NCBI GenBank assembly: GCA_947630215.1 | Contig: CANRGX010000002.1 | Location: 1-64,000, forward strand | Direction of reading: 5' to 3' | Source: an uncultured Eisenbergiella sp. | GTDB lineage: Bacteria; Bacillota; Clostridia; Lachnospirales; Lachnospiraceae | DNA length: 64,000 nucleotides | Shown: positions 16,538 through 24,878 of the stretch, in pieces | Position numbering within the stretch: position 1 is the first letter of the stretch | How the letters are laid out: every line of letters starts with the position of its first letter | Translations under genes and position numbers: made by a program | The notes under the pieces: generated by a model | What the model saw: the letters and a program-made list of their open reading frames with translations, nothing else | Told to the model about the DNA's origin: nothing | Databases searched by the model: none

Positions 16538-17530
16538 ATGTATGAAGCAAACCGGGAGCGCTATGCTTCCATGAAATACTTTCGCTGCGGGAACAGCGGG
16601 CTGAAGCTGCCGGAGGTTTCCCTGGGGCTGTGGCACAATTTCGGGGACCGTTCCTCCTACGAGAATATGAAGCAGATGTGCTTTACCGCCTTTGACAACG
16701 GCATTACGCACTTTGATCTGGCCAACAACTACGGGCCCGAACCGGGCAGCGCGGAGCGCAATTTTGGCAAGATCCTGCGGCAGGAGCTGTTCGCCTACCG
16801 GGATGAAATTCTGGTCAGCACCAAGGCGGGGTATGAGATGTGGGAGGGCCCTTACGGGGACGGGGGCAGCAGGAAGTATCTGCTGGCCAGCCTGGATCAG
16901 AGCCTGCAGCGGCTGGGGCTGGACTATGTGGATATTTTCTACCATCACCGGATGGATCCCCAGACGCCGCTGGAGGAAACCATGGGAGCGCTGGCGCAGG
17001 CGGTGCGCAGCGGCAAGGCGCTGTACGTGGGACTTTCCAATTACGACGGCCCCACCATGGAACGCGCCTGCCGGATTCTGGATGCCCTTCAGTGTCCCTT
17101 TGTCCTCAACCAGAACAGCTATCATATTTTCAACCGCACCATTGAGAAAAACGGCCTGAAGGCCGCTACGGCAAAGGCTGGGCGGGGGATTATCTCCTTC
17201 AGTCCGCTGGCGCAGGGGCTGCTGACGGATCGCTATCTCAACGGGATCCCGCAGGACAGCCGGGTGCGCACGGACGGGCGCTTTTTGCGGGAGGGCGATC
17301 TGACGCAGGAGAAGCTGGCGCAAATCCGGGCGCTGAACGACGTGGCGTCCCAGCGTGGGGAAAGCCTGGCCCGGATGGCGCTCAAATGGGTGCTGCGGGA
17401 CGGGATCGTGACCAGCGTGCTCATCGGCGCTTCCCGGCCGCAGCAGATTCTGGAGAATCTCCGGGTGCTCGACAGCGCGCCCTTTACACAGGAAGAACTG
17501 GATCGCATCGACGCAGCAGCGTTGGGTTGA
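16538..17530 (+). CDS. Aldo/keto reductase, YghZ-like
   Basis: This 330-residue protein is an NADPH-dependent aldo/keto reductase close to the YghZ (L-glyceraldehyde 3-phosphate reductase) group. It shows LGLWHNFGDR, HFDLANNYGPEPGSAERNFG with the catalytic Asp and Tyr, STKAGYEMWEGPYGDGGSRKYL with Lys, YHHRMDP with His, and the cofactor region SVLIGASRPQQILEN. It would detoxify reactive aldehydes such as glyceraldehyde-3-phosphate or methylglyoxal. I start at 16538, where AGGA is seven bases upstream; an ATG at 16511 overlapping hflC is an alternative. It probably belongs to the same transcript as hflK-hflC. Confidence 0.88.
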   Translation: MYEANRERYASMKYFRCGNSGLKLPEVSLGLWHNFGDRSSYENMKQMCFTAFDNGITHFDLANNYGPEPGSAERNFGKILRQELFAYRDEILVSTKAGYEMWEGPYGDGGSRKYLLASLDQSLQRLGLDYVDIFYHHRMDPQTPLEETMGALAQAVRSGKALYVGLSNYDGPTMERACRILDALQCPFVLNQNSYHIFNRTIEKNGLKAATAKAGRGIISFSPLAQGLLTDRYLNGIPQDSRVRTDGRFLREGDLTQEKLAQIRALNDVASQRGESLARMALKWVLRDGIVTSVLIGASRPQQILENLRVLDSAPFTQEELDRIDAAALG

Positions 17531-17552
17531 GTTCTTTTGCCGGGAGGGTGGC

Positions 17553-17954
17553 ATGACACAGGAAAACCGGGAACGGGTGGAGCGCGCCGCGCGATATGCG
17601 GCGGATCTCTGTATGCGCACCGGAAAGGATCAGAGTTTTTATGACGCTTTCTGGGAACGGCTGCTATCCCATGGGGATATTCTGGCCGAGTTTATCTATT
17701 ATATGGAAAAGGGACGCTTTCGGTGCCGCGCGTCCGTGGGATCCGTCACGGTGGCGGATATTCTGGTCTGGCAGATCGACCGCTTTAAAGCGGCGATGGA
17801 TCAGGACAGGACGGCCTTTCGGCAGGATCCGGATGAGATGGTGCTTCGCGCCTTCGATACCATGACGAAAATGGCGGAGGATCCGCAGCGTTATACGATG
17901 CAGATGGCGGCGGATACGGGAACGGATTATCCGGGAAAATTCGGCGGGCTGTAG
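17553..17954 (+). CDS. Hypothetical protein
   Basis: This 133-residue protein is soluble and mostly helical, with GGGAGGGTGGC before its ATG. It shows no motif I recognise. It starts 22 bases after the aldo/keto reductase and ends 31 bases before the DUF2974 gene, so it is probably co-transcribed with both. The segment AAMDQDRTAFRQDPDEMVLRAFDT suggests a helical bundle. I cannot assign a function. Confidence 0.75.
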   Translation: MTQENRERVERAARYAADLCMRTGKDQSFYDAFWERLLSHGDILAEFIYYMEKGRFRCRASVGSVTVADILVWQIDRFKAAMDQDRTAFRQDPDEMVLRAFDTMTKMAEDPQRYTMQMAADTGTDYPGKFGGL

Positions 17955-17985
17955 GGCCGGACGGACAGAACCGTCAAAAAGGGGG

Positions 17986-19104
17986 ATGGCTGGCTTGGGA
18001 AATCTATTTGACTATCTGGATGAATACGGGGACACGACGTTTGAAACGCGTCCTTTTTGCGAGGCGGACGCGTTGGTTTTATCCCAACTGTCCTATCTGG
18101 GCTTTGACGGCACGGTCCCCGGACTGTCCGAAAAAAAGGGACCGGTGGCGCTTGGGGACATCGACGCGGCCATGGATCCGGAGCGGGTGTTTTATTTTAA
18201 AACCTACGAACGGCAGAACCGAAAGCTGTGGAAACAGCTTTTGGCGGGAAAGCGCTTCGGGAATCTTGCCTGCGGCTATTATCAGTCCCTGCTGGATCCG
18301 CAGCTGGAAATGCAGTTTGGGGCGGTCACCTTTTTCCCGGAAAAGGCAAAGCCGGTGGTGGCCTTCCGGGGAACCGACGGGACGATGGTGGGCTGGAAGG
18401 AGGATTTTAATATGGCCTTCAAGCACCATGTGCCGGCGCAGCAAAAGAGCGTGGAATATGTCAACAGCGTCGGCGCCCTTCTGGACGGCCCCTTTTTGAT
18501 CTGCGGCCATTCCAAAGGAGGAAATCTGGCGATTTATGGCGCAGCCATGGCGGATCCGGCCGTAAAGGAAAAAGTGGAGCAGATTTACAGCCTGGACAGT
18601 CCCGGGTTTCTGCCCGAAATGCTGCCGGAGGAGGTCTACAGTGGTATCCGGGGCCGGGTGCGCCGCATCCTGCCGGTTTCCTCGCTGGTGGGCATGATGC
18701 TGCAAAATTATGAGGCGTATGAAGTGGTGAAAAGCTCTGCCTTCGGCGTTTTGCAGCACGACTGCTACACCTGGCAGATCGAGAACGGCCGGCTGGACAA
18801 GGCAGAGGAAATCGAGGCCAAGCGCAAGCGTATGGACGAGGTGCTCAACCAGTGGATTTTTGCGTTGTCCGAGCAGGAACGGGAAATGATGGTGAATTCT
18901 CTGTTTGAAATGCTGGAGAAAACGGGCGCCGTCACGCTGGCGGAATTTTCGGCGGACTGGAAGGAGAATCTGCGCGCCTGTATGAAATATATGCGGGATC
19001 TGGATCCCGATACCCGCAGGCGGTTCAGACGGTTTCTGAAAATGCTGTTTGAAATTTACGGCAGCGTGACCGGAGAAGCCCTCCGGCAGGAACTCACCCG
19101 ATGA
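17986..19104 (+). CDS. DUF2974 (Mbeg1-like) alpha/beta hydrolase
   Basis: This 372-residue protein starts MAGLGNLFDYLDEYGD and has PVVAFRGTDGT followed by the nucleophile elbow ICGHSKGGNLAIYGA (G-x-S-x-G with Ser), as in lipase-like DUF2974 proteins. An Asp-containing SLDSPGF strand after it fits the second triad residue. It has no signal peptide, so it should act in the cytosol. Members are often annotated as hydrolases of unknown substrate. It overlaps the convergent acyltransferase gene by 11 bases, which leaves no room for a separate terminator. Confidence 0.82.
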   Translation: MAGLGNLFDYLDEYGDTTFETRPFCEADALVLSQLSYLGFDGTVPGLSEKKGPVALGDIDAAMDPERVFYFKTYERQNRKLWKQLLAGKRFGNLACGYYQSLLDPQLEMQFGAVTFFPEKAKPVVAFRGTDGTMVGWKEDFNMAFKHHVPAQQKSVEYVNSVGALLDGPFLICGHSKGGNLAIYGAAMADPAVKEKVEQIYSLDSPGFLPEMLPEEVYSGIRGRVRRILPVSSLVGMMLQNYEAYEVVKSSAFGVLQHDCYTWQIENGRLDKAEEIEAKRKRMDEVLNQWIFALSEQEREMMVNSLFEMLEKTGAVTLAEFSADWKENLRACMKYMRDLDPDTRRRFRRFLKMLFEIYGSVTGEALRQELTR

Positions 19105-20122
19105 GCTTTCGGACGAAAGGGATTTTCCGGGCGATCCCGATCACCGCCATGGAGAGAAGGACGCTGAGTGCGGTAAACAGGATGGCCGCAGCAAAGGGCC
19201 CGCAGAAACGGGTCAGGACAGGCAGGAGACGCTCCACCTGGTTGCGCGCCATATCTTCGATCAGATAGACGCCGAAGACACAGCTGCCCATGGCGCAGAG
19301 GATCTGTCTGACCCGGGCGTTTCGGATTTCGATCCGGCGCGCCCACAGAACCGCCAGGGACGCCAGAATCCAGACGTACAGACTGCAAAAACCCTCCAGT
19401 CCCAGGCCGCCTGTTTTCAAATAGAAGTGGGCCTGCATCACAGCCGCAAAAAGACAGGCCAAAAGCCCTGTCATCAGCATGGCGGGCCGCAGCCGGGGAG
19501 ACGCAGACGGAAGCGGTTTTCCCAGGAAAGCATAGCCGATCAGCGGATAGAAGATGAGATCCGAAAGAAAGGGAAAGGAAAGACCGGAAGCAATCCCGGT
19601 ATAAAAGGAAAACAGTCCCAGGACGGTGGAAAACGCCTTTAATCCCAACAGATACAGATACCCGTTTTTTTCCATAACGGCGGCCAGACGCCGCAGAAAG
19701 GGAAGGAGCAGCAGGAAGGAGAGATACGCGTATAAAAACCAGTAGGGTTCGATAATATCTCCGGTAAAGCAGAAGCGCAGCCATTGTCCCGGATGAAAAC
19801 CGCGTTCCGGATGTATCCGGACGATCCGCAGGTATTGCAGGAGGGTAAAGAGAATAGTTACGGCAAGATAGCGCAGAATCCGCTTCCGGAACAATTCTTT
19901 TAAGGACTCCTGCCGGCCCAGCAGCAGGCCGCCGGAGATCATAAAAAAGATCGGGACCGCGATTTTGCACAGAATGGAGAGCGTAAGGGATCCCCAGTAG
20001 GCAAGGCCGCCGGAGACCTCCAGATAGAGCGTGTATCCCAGATTCCGCGTATGGTTGAAGACGACGAAAAAGATCGCGATCCCCCGCAGCAGTTCCATAT
20101 AAGCCTGTTTTTCTTCTTTCAT
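19094..20122 (-). CDS. Membrane acyltransferase, acyltransferase-3 family
   Basis: This 342-residue polytopic protein begins LLRGIAIFFVVFNHTRN, the acyltransferase-3 motif with the catalytic His after the first membrane helix. About ten hydrophobic segments follow. Such enzymes, for example OafA/WecH types, add acetyl or succinyl groups to cell-surface sugars or other acceptors. GGAGG lies seven bases before the ATG at 20122; a TTG two codons upstream is less likely. Its target is unknown. It overlaps the DUF2974 gene tail to tail. Confidence 0.85.
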   Translation of the reverse strand: MKEEKQAYMELLRGIAIFFVVFNHTRNLGYTLYLEVSGGLAYWGSLTLSILCKIAVPIFFMISGGLLLGRQESLKELFRKRILRYLAVTILFTLLQYLRIVRIHPERGFHPGQWLRFCFTGDIIEPYWFLYAYLSFLLLLPFLRRLAAVMEKNGYLYLLGLKAFSTVLGLFSFYTGIASGLSFPFLSDLIFYPLIGYAFLGKPLPSASPRLRPAMLMTGLLACLFAAVMQAHFYLKTGGLGLEGFCSLYVWILASLAVLWARRIEIRNARVRQILCAMGSCVFGVYLIEDMARNQVERLLPVLTRFCGPFAAAILFTALSVLLSMAVIGIARKIPFVRKLIG

Positions 20123-20142
20123 ATCCAAGCCTCCGGCTAAGG

Positions 20143-20171
20143 AAAAAAAGGCACCCTGTTTCCAGAGTGCC
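20143..20171 (-). terminator. Terminator of tRNA-Leu
   Basis: On the reverse strand an eight-base stem (20164-20171 with 20150-20157, one G-T pair) and a six-base loop lead into a run of seven T, just downstream of the tRNA. Confidence 0.85.
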
Positions 20172-20178
20172 CTGACAG

Positions 20179-20262
20179 TGCAGGAAAAGAGACTTGAACT
20201 CTCATGGTATTGCTACCATACGGACCTGAACCGTACGCGTCTGCCAATTCCGCCATTCCTGC
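20179..20262 (-). tRNA. tRNA-Leu (anticodon CAG)
   Basis: The reverse strand folds into an 84-base class II tRNA. The acceptor arms are GCAGGAA and TTCCTGC with discriminator A, the anticodon loop is TTCAGGT, a long variable arm (ATGGTAGCAATACCAT) follows, and the T-arm has GTTCAAGTC. The CCA end is not encoded. It reads CUG codons, which are frequent in the GC-rich genes here. Confidence 0.95.
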
Positions 20263-20277
20263 GCGACAAATGTTATT

Positions 20278-20736
20278 TTAAAGGAAGCCGTCGGAATTGT
20301 CAACTCTTTTTTTCATTTTTCTCCCGTCTTTTTCTCCCGGTTCTCCCAGAATCACCCGTTCAAAGAGAAGTCCTACCAGAAACCAGGCGGGCGCATAGTC
20401 CAGACGGATGACGCCGCCCACGTTCCAGCCGGAACGGTCGTAGGCCCAGGGACAGCGCTCCCTTTTTTTTAGGAAGCGCCCGCTTAAAAATTCCGCGCCG
20501 AAAATACAACTCATGTACAGAAGGCCCCGCACGATCCAGTGAAATCCCGAGAAAAGGATACACAGGGGACGCAGCAGGCAGGCGGCTCCGTAAATGGGGA
20601 ACATGAACAGCGAGGTATGGCCCGTGAGCGTGGGCTCCCGTCTGCGGAAGGCGTCGAAGGCCGTCACCAGGATTTCCATGCACCAGCCGATGACGCCGCA
20701 TTTGATAAAATCATGCAGAAGTTTATTCTTTTTCAT
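20278..20736 (-). CDS. Membrane protein, CmpB-like putative ABC transporter permease
   Basis: This 152-residue protein starts MKKNKLLHDFIKCGVIGWCMEIL and has about four hydrophobic stretches: FIKCGVIGWCMEILVTAF, LFMFPIYGAACLLRPLCILF, WIVRGLLYMSCIFGAEFL and LDYAPAWFLVGLLFERVIL. It matches the small membrane proteins of Clostridia called putative ABC transporter permease (CmpB-like, PF06541); true transport has not been shown. I chose the ATG at 20736 because the protein family begins there; the ribosome site is weak. An upstream in-frame ATG at 20814 would overlap the divergent promoter region. It is divergent from pheA. Confidence 0.75.
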   Translation of the reverse strand: MKKNKLLHDFIKCGVIGWCMEILVTAFDAFRRREPTLTGHTSLFMFPIYGAACLLRPLCILFSGFHWIVRGLLYMSCIFGAEFLSGRFLKKRERCPWAYDRSGWNVGGVIRLDYAPAWFLVGLLFERVILGEPGEKDGRKMKKRVDNSDGFL

Positions 20737-20819
20737 AAAATTTAGTATGAATATAACTTCTTTTTTTATACGTTTTATGGTATGATATTTTAATCTATAT
20801 GCGGAAGGGAACAAAAAAC

Positions 20820-21968
20820 ATGCAGAAAGAGGAACATACGGCCATGGATCTGGGCCGGCTCAGAAAACAGCTGGACGTCATCGACGGGCAGATCGTCGGG
20901 CTTTATGAAGAGCGGATGGATGTGTGCCGCCAGGTGGCGGAATATAAAATACAGAACGGGAAAAAGGTCTTTGACAAATGCCGGGAGGAGGAAAAGCTGG
21001 CCAGCGTAAGGGCGATGACCCACAACGAGTTCAACCGCCACGGCATTACGGAGCTGTTTGAGCAGATCATGGCCATGAGCCGCAAGCTGCAGTATCAGAT
21101 GCTCACGGAAAACGGCCAGGTGGGACGCCTGCCCTTTGTGCCGGTGGAAAAGCTGGAAACGGGAAGGGTGCGCGTGGTGTTTCAAGGCGCGGAGGGCGCC
21201 TATTCCCAGGCGGCCATGGTGCGCTTTTTCGGTGACCAGATCGACAGCGTCCATGTGGACACCTTCCGGGACGCCATGAGCGCCATCGACGAGGGGAGCG
21301 CAGATTTCGCCGTCTTGCCCATCGAAAATTCCACGGCGGGGATTGTGAACGAGATTTACGATCTGCTGGTGGAGTTTGAAAACTATATCGTGGGAGAGCA
21401 GATCATCCGAATCGAGCACTGTCTGCTGGGACTGCCCGGTACGCGGATTCCGGATATTACCACGGTCTATTCCCACCCCCAGTCGCTGATGCAGAGTTCC
21501 CGCTATTTAAGCGCGCACGACTGGCAGCAGATCTCTATGCCAAACAATGCTTTCGCGGCCCGCCGGGTGGCTCGGGATGGACGGGCGGATCAGGCCGCCA
21601 TTGCCAGCGAGTACGCGGCGAAGGTATATGGGCTGGAGGTGCTGGATAAGCCCGTCAACAACGTATCCTCCAATTCCACGCGCTTTATTATCGTGACCAA
21701 CCAGAAGATTTTCTGCCGGGACGCCAAAAAGGTGAGCATATGCTTCGAGGTGCGCCATGAGAGCGGGTCGCTTTACCATCTGCTTTCCCATGTCATCTAC
21801 AACAACCTGAACATGACCAAGATCGAGAGCCGCCCTGTCGAGGGCAGGACGTGGGAATACCGGTTTTTTGTGGATTTTGAAGGAAATCTGGCGGACAGCG
21901 CGGTCAAGAACGCCCTGCGGGGTCTGCGCGAGGAAGCGTCCAATCTGCGCGTGCTGGGCAATTATTAG
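20820..21968 (+). CDS. pheA: Bifunctional chorismate mutase / prephenate dehydratase
   Basis: This P-protein makes phenylpyruvate from chorismate in phenylalanine synthesis. The N-terminal 90 residues are an AroQ chorismate mutase (LGRLRKQLDVIDGQIVGLYEERM). The middle is prephenate dehydratase (VVFQGAEGAYSQAAMVRFFG, PIENSTAGIVNEIYDLL, and NSTRFIIVTNQ with the catalytic Thr). The C-terminal ACT domain (RHESGSLYHLLSHVIYNNLNMTKIESRP) would bind phenylalanine for feedback control. GAAGGG lies ten bases before the ATG at 20820; an ATG at 20844 is equally possible and begins right at the domain. An extended -10 element (TGGTATGAT) lies upstream around 20777-20786. Confidence 0.93.
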   Translation: MQKEEHTAMDLGRLRKQLDVIDGQIVGLYEERMDVCRQVAEYKIQNGKKVFDKCREEEKLASVRAMTHNEFNRHGITELFEQIMAMSRKLQYQMLTENGQVGRLPFVPVEKLETGRVRVVFQGAEGAYSQAAMVRFFGDQIDSVHVDTFRDAMSAIDEGSADFAVLPIENSTAGIVNEIYDLLVEFENYIVGEQIIRIEHCLLGLPGTRIPDITTVYSHPQSLMQSSRYLSAHDWQQISMPNNAFAARRVARDGRADQAAIASEYAAKVYGLEVLDKPVNNVSSNSTRFIIVTNQKIFCRDAKKVSICFEVRHESGSLYHLLSHVIYNNLNMTKIESRPVEGRTWEYRFFVDFEGNLADSAVKNALRGLREEASNLRVLGNY

Positions 21969-21979
21969 GAGAGCACATC

Positions 21980-23269
21980 ATGAGGAACAGGGAAGCCCTG
22001 ATGGTATATCGGGATTTTGAGGACGGCGCCCTTTTGACGGATATGGTCCGGCTGATGGAGCACTACGCGGACGCGGCGTGCGATCCAAAGGATGGCGCGG
22101 CCCTTTTGTATCAATGTATGCACGGACTGCTGGAGATGGCGGGCCGGTACGGTTTTTACGGCAATCTCTGGCACTGTTACCTGACCTATCTGCTGGTGAA
22201 CAGTGAAAACAGCTACAGCCGTGCCTGTGAAATAAGGGGGAGCGTGGAGGGCACCATCAACCGGGCAGTGCTGCATGACGCGGCCATTTTCCGGTCGTTT
22301 TTCGAGTATGATTTTTCCCCCATGGTCCGGGCCCTTGGCGTAGAGGACTTTGATCTGGTGCTTTCCTATGAGGGCAATCCCCAGGAGAGCCGGGTCTATA
22401 ACACCCGCATCCGGGATCGGATCTGTACGCTGGCCCAAAAGCTGGGACAGGCCCGGACGCCGGAGGAAACAAAAGAGACGCTGACGGAGTTTTACCGGGA
22501 GTACGGCGTGGGGAAATTCGGACTGCATAAGGCGTTCCGGGTTTCGGAGCAGAATGGGCGCGTCGGCATCGACCCGATTTTGAACATCGCCCATGTGAAA
22601 CTGTCCGATCTGGTGGGCTATGAGCTTCAGAAACAGAAGCTGGTGGAGAATACGGAGGCGTTTGTAAATGGGAAAAAGGCCAACAACTGCCTGCTCTACG
22701 GCGACGCCGGGACGGGGAAATCCTCCAGCATCAAGGCCATTGCCAATGCGTATTATGACAGGGGACTGCGCATCATAGAGATCTATAAGCACCAGTTTCG
22801 GGCCTTAAACGATGTGATCGCGCAGATCAAGAACCGGAATTACAAGTTTATCCTCTATATGGACGATCTGAGCTTCGAGGAATTTGAAGTGGAATATAAA
22901 TACCTCAAGGCGGTGATCGAAGGCGGACTGGAAAAAAAGCCGGCCAACGTGCTGATCTATGCCACCTCCAACCGGCGGCATCTGGTGCGGGAGAGCTTCC
23001 GGGACAAACAGGAGCAGGACGAGGAACTGCACACGCGGGATACGGTGCAGGAGAAGCTGTCGCTGTCGTCGCGCTTTGGCGTCACGATTTACTTCGGTTC
23101 CCCGGACAAAAAACAGTTTGACGAAATTGTGGAGGAGCTGGCGCGCCGGGGCGGCGTGACCCTTCCGGTGCAGGAACTGCTTTTGCAGGCGAATCAGTGG
23201 GAACTTTCCCACGGGGGACTTTCCGGCCGGACGGCGCAGCAGTTCATCGATCATCTGCTGGGAAAATGA
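21980..23269 (+). CDS. DUF815 family AAA-type ATPase
   Basis: This 429-residue protein has Walker A LLYGDAGTGKSSSIKAI at about 235 and Walker B FILYMDDLSFEEFEVEYK. It also has the VLIYATSNRRHLVRESFRD segment typical of DUF815, which resembles an AAA sensor-1 strand. The N-terminal 200 residues are helical and less conserved. The function of DUF815 ATPases is not known to me; they are widespread in Proteobacteria and Clostridia. It starts 12 bases after pheA with AGGAGAGCACATC and is followed at 19 bases by the Ppx-like gene, so pheA, this gene and the polyphosphate genes probably share a transcript. Confidence 0.87.
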   Translation: MRNREALMVYRDFEDGALLTDMVRLMEHYADAACDPKDGAALLYQCMHGLLEMAGRYGFYGNLWHCYLTYLLVNSENSYSRACEIRGSVEGTINRAVLHDAAIFRSFFEYDFSPMVRALGVEDFDLVLSYEGNPQESRVYNTRIRDRICTLAQKLGQARTPEETKETLTEFYREYGVGKFGLHKAFRVSEQNGRVGIDPILNIAHVKLSDLVGYELQKQKLVENTEAFVNGKKANNCLLYGDAGTGKSSSIKAIANAYYDRGLRIIEIYKHQFRALNDVIAQIKNRNYKFILYMDDLSFEEFEVEYKYLKAVIEGGLEKKPANVLIYATSNRRHLVRESFRDKQEQDEELHTRDTVQEKLSLSSRFGVTIYFGSPDKKQFDEIVEELARRGGVTLPVQELLLQANQWELSHGGLSGRTAQQFIDHLLGK

Positions 23270-23287
23270 GGGAAGGAGTATGGCAAC

Positions 23288-24835
23288 ATGGCGGGCATGA
23301 AAACGTTTGCCGCGATTGACGTAGGATCGTATGAGCAGACACTGAAGATCTTTACCATATCCAAGGCGGCCGGAATCCGCCAGGTGGACTGCATCAGCAA
23401 CCGCCTGGATCTGGGCACGGACACCTATCTGACGGGAAAGCTGGGACACGAAAAGATGGAGGATCTTTGCCAGGTGCTGCGGGGGTTCGTTTCGGTCATG
23501 GCCGGCTATAAGGTGGACGACCACAAGGCCTACGGCACCAGCGCCATCCGGGAAATCCAGAACACGGATATCGTGCTGGATCAGATCGCCCAGCGGACCG
23601 GCGTGCGGATCGAGGTGCTGGGCAATTCCGAACAGCGGTTTCTGGACTATAAATCCATCGCCTCCCGGGGAGAAAGCTTTACGAAGATCATCGAAAAAGG
23701 AACGGTGATTCTGGATATCGGAGGCGGCAGCATCCAGTGTTCTCTGTTCGATAAGGATAAACTCTCCGCCACCTGCAACCTCCGTCTCGGCGTGCTGCGC
23801 CTGCAGGAAAGGCTGCACCGTCTGAACGTGCGGCCCTCCCGGTACCCGCAGCTTCTGGAGGAAATGCTCTCCAGTCAGTTTTCCGTGCTGCGCAAGCTGT
23901 ATCTCAAGGACAGGCAGATAGAGAACGTCATTGTGGTGGACGATTATATCTCCGCCCTGATTTGCCGGAAGCTGTCTACGGTTCCCGAGGGCGGTTACAT
24001 CGACAGCGCGTCCTTTTACAGCTTTCTGGATTTTGTCAACGCCCATACGGACGGGGAAATTGCCCGCCGTTTCGATATGCCGGAGGAAAACGCGCCGCTT
24101 CTGCGCATTTCTGCCGCCATTGTCCGGCAGATGGCGATGCTTTGCAACGCAAAATTCATCTGGGCGCCGGGCGTGACGCTGTGCGACGGCATTGCTTACG
24201 AATATGCGGAAAAACATCGGCTGATCACACCGGCCCACGATTTTGAACAGGATATTCTGACCTGTGTCCGAGGTATCAGCAAACGGTACATGGGCAGCAG
24301 GAGACGGGCGGAAACGCTGGAGCAGATCGCGCTGACGATCTTTGACAGCACAAAAAAAATACACGGCCTGGGCAAGCGGGAACGGCTCCTTTTACGGATT
24401 GCCGCGCTGTTGCATGACTGTGGCAAATATATCAGTCTGATGAATCTGGCGGAATGCTCCTACGCCATCATCATGGCGACGGAAATCATCGGCCTTTCCC
24501 AGACGGAGCGGGAGATCGTGGCCAATGTGGTCAAGTACAACCACATGGATTTCGACTATGAAATGGAGCGGGCCGAGGGCGGCAGTATGGAACGGGAGGA
24601 ATTTCTGACCGTGGCCAAGCTGACGGCCATCCTGCAGATTTCCAATGCGCTGGATCGCAGCCATAAGCAGAAGTGCAAGGATGTGCGCGCGGCCTTAAAG
24701 GACGAACAGCTGATTTTGACGGTGGATACGGCGGCGGATCTGACGCTGGAAAAGGGGCTGTTTTCCCGGCGGGCGGATTTCTTTGAAGAAGTTTACAGCG
24801 TGCGGCCCGTGATCCGGCAGAAACGGATGCTGTGA
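23288..24835 (+). CDS. ppx: Ppx/GppA exopolyphosphatase-like protein with HD domain
   Basis: This 515-residue protein has an ASKHA fold: AAIDVGSYEQTLKIF as phosphate loop 1, GTSAIREIQN, and VILDIGGGSIQCSLF as phosphate loop 2. These are followed by an HD-type domain (LLLRIAALLHDCGKYISLMN, then AIIMATEIIGLS). Ppx/GppA enzymes remove phosphate from polyphosphate or convert pppGpp to ppGpp. It lies 43 bases before ppk, so this pair would make and degrade polyphosphate together. The choice between Ppx and GppA activity cannot be made from sequence alone; the ppk neighbour favours polyphosphate. Confidence 0.88.
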   Translation: MAGMKTFAAIDVGSYEQTLKIFTISKAAGIRQVDCISNRLDLGTDTYLTGKLGHEKMEDLCQVLRGFVSVMAGYKVDDHKAYGTSAIREIQNTDIVLDQIAQRTGVRIEVLGNSEQRFLDYKSIASRGESFTKIIEKGTVILDIGGGSIQCSLFDKDKLSATCNLRLGVLRLQERLHRLNVRPSRYPQLLEEMLSSQFSVLRKLYLKDRQIENVIVVDDYISALICRKLSTVPEGGYIDSASFYSFLDFVNAHTDGEIARRFDMPEENAPLLRISAAIVRQMAMLCNAKFIWAPGVTLCDGIAYEYAEKHRLITPAHDFEQDILTCVRGISKRYMGSRRRAETLEQIALTIFDSTKKIHGLGKRERLLLRIAALLHDCGKYISLMNLAECSYAIIMATEIIGLSQTEREIVANVVKYNHMDFDYEMERAEGGSMEREEFLTVAKLTAILQISNALDRSHKQKCKDVRAALKDEQLILTVDTAADLTLEKGLFSRRADFFEEVYSVRPVIRQKRML

Positions 24836-24878
24836 GAAAAGCCGGCGCGGCATACGTAAAAAAGGGGGAAAGGAAGAA

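Noticed and set aside
22805..24364. Long reverse-strand open frame across the DUF815 and Ppx genes
   Set aside because: Both forward genes have clear family motifs, so this is a shadow frame.
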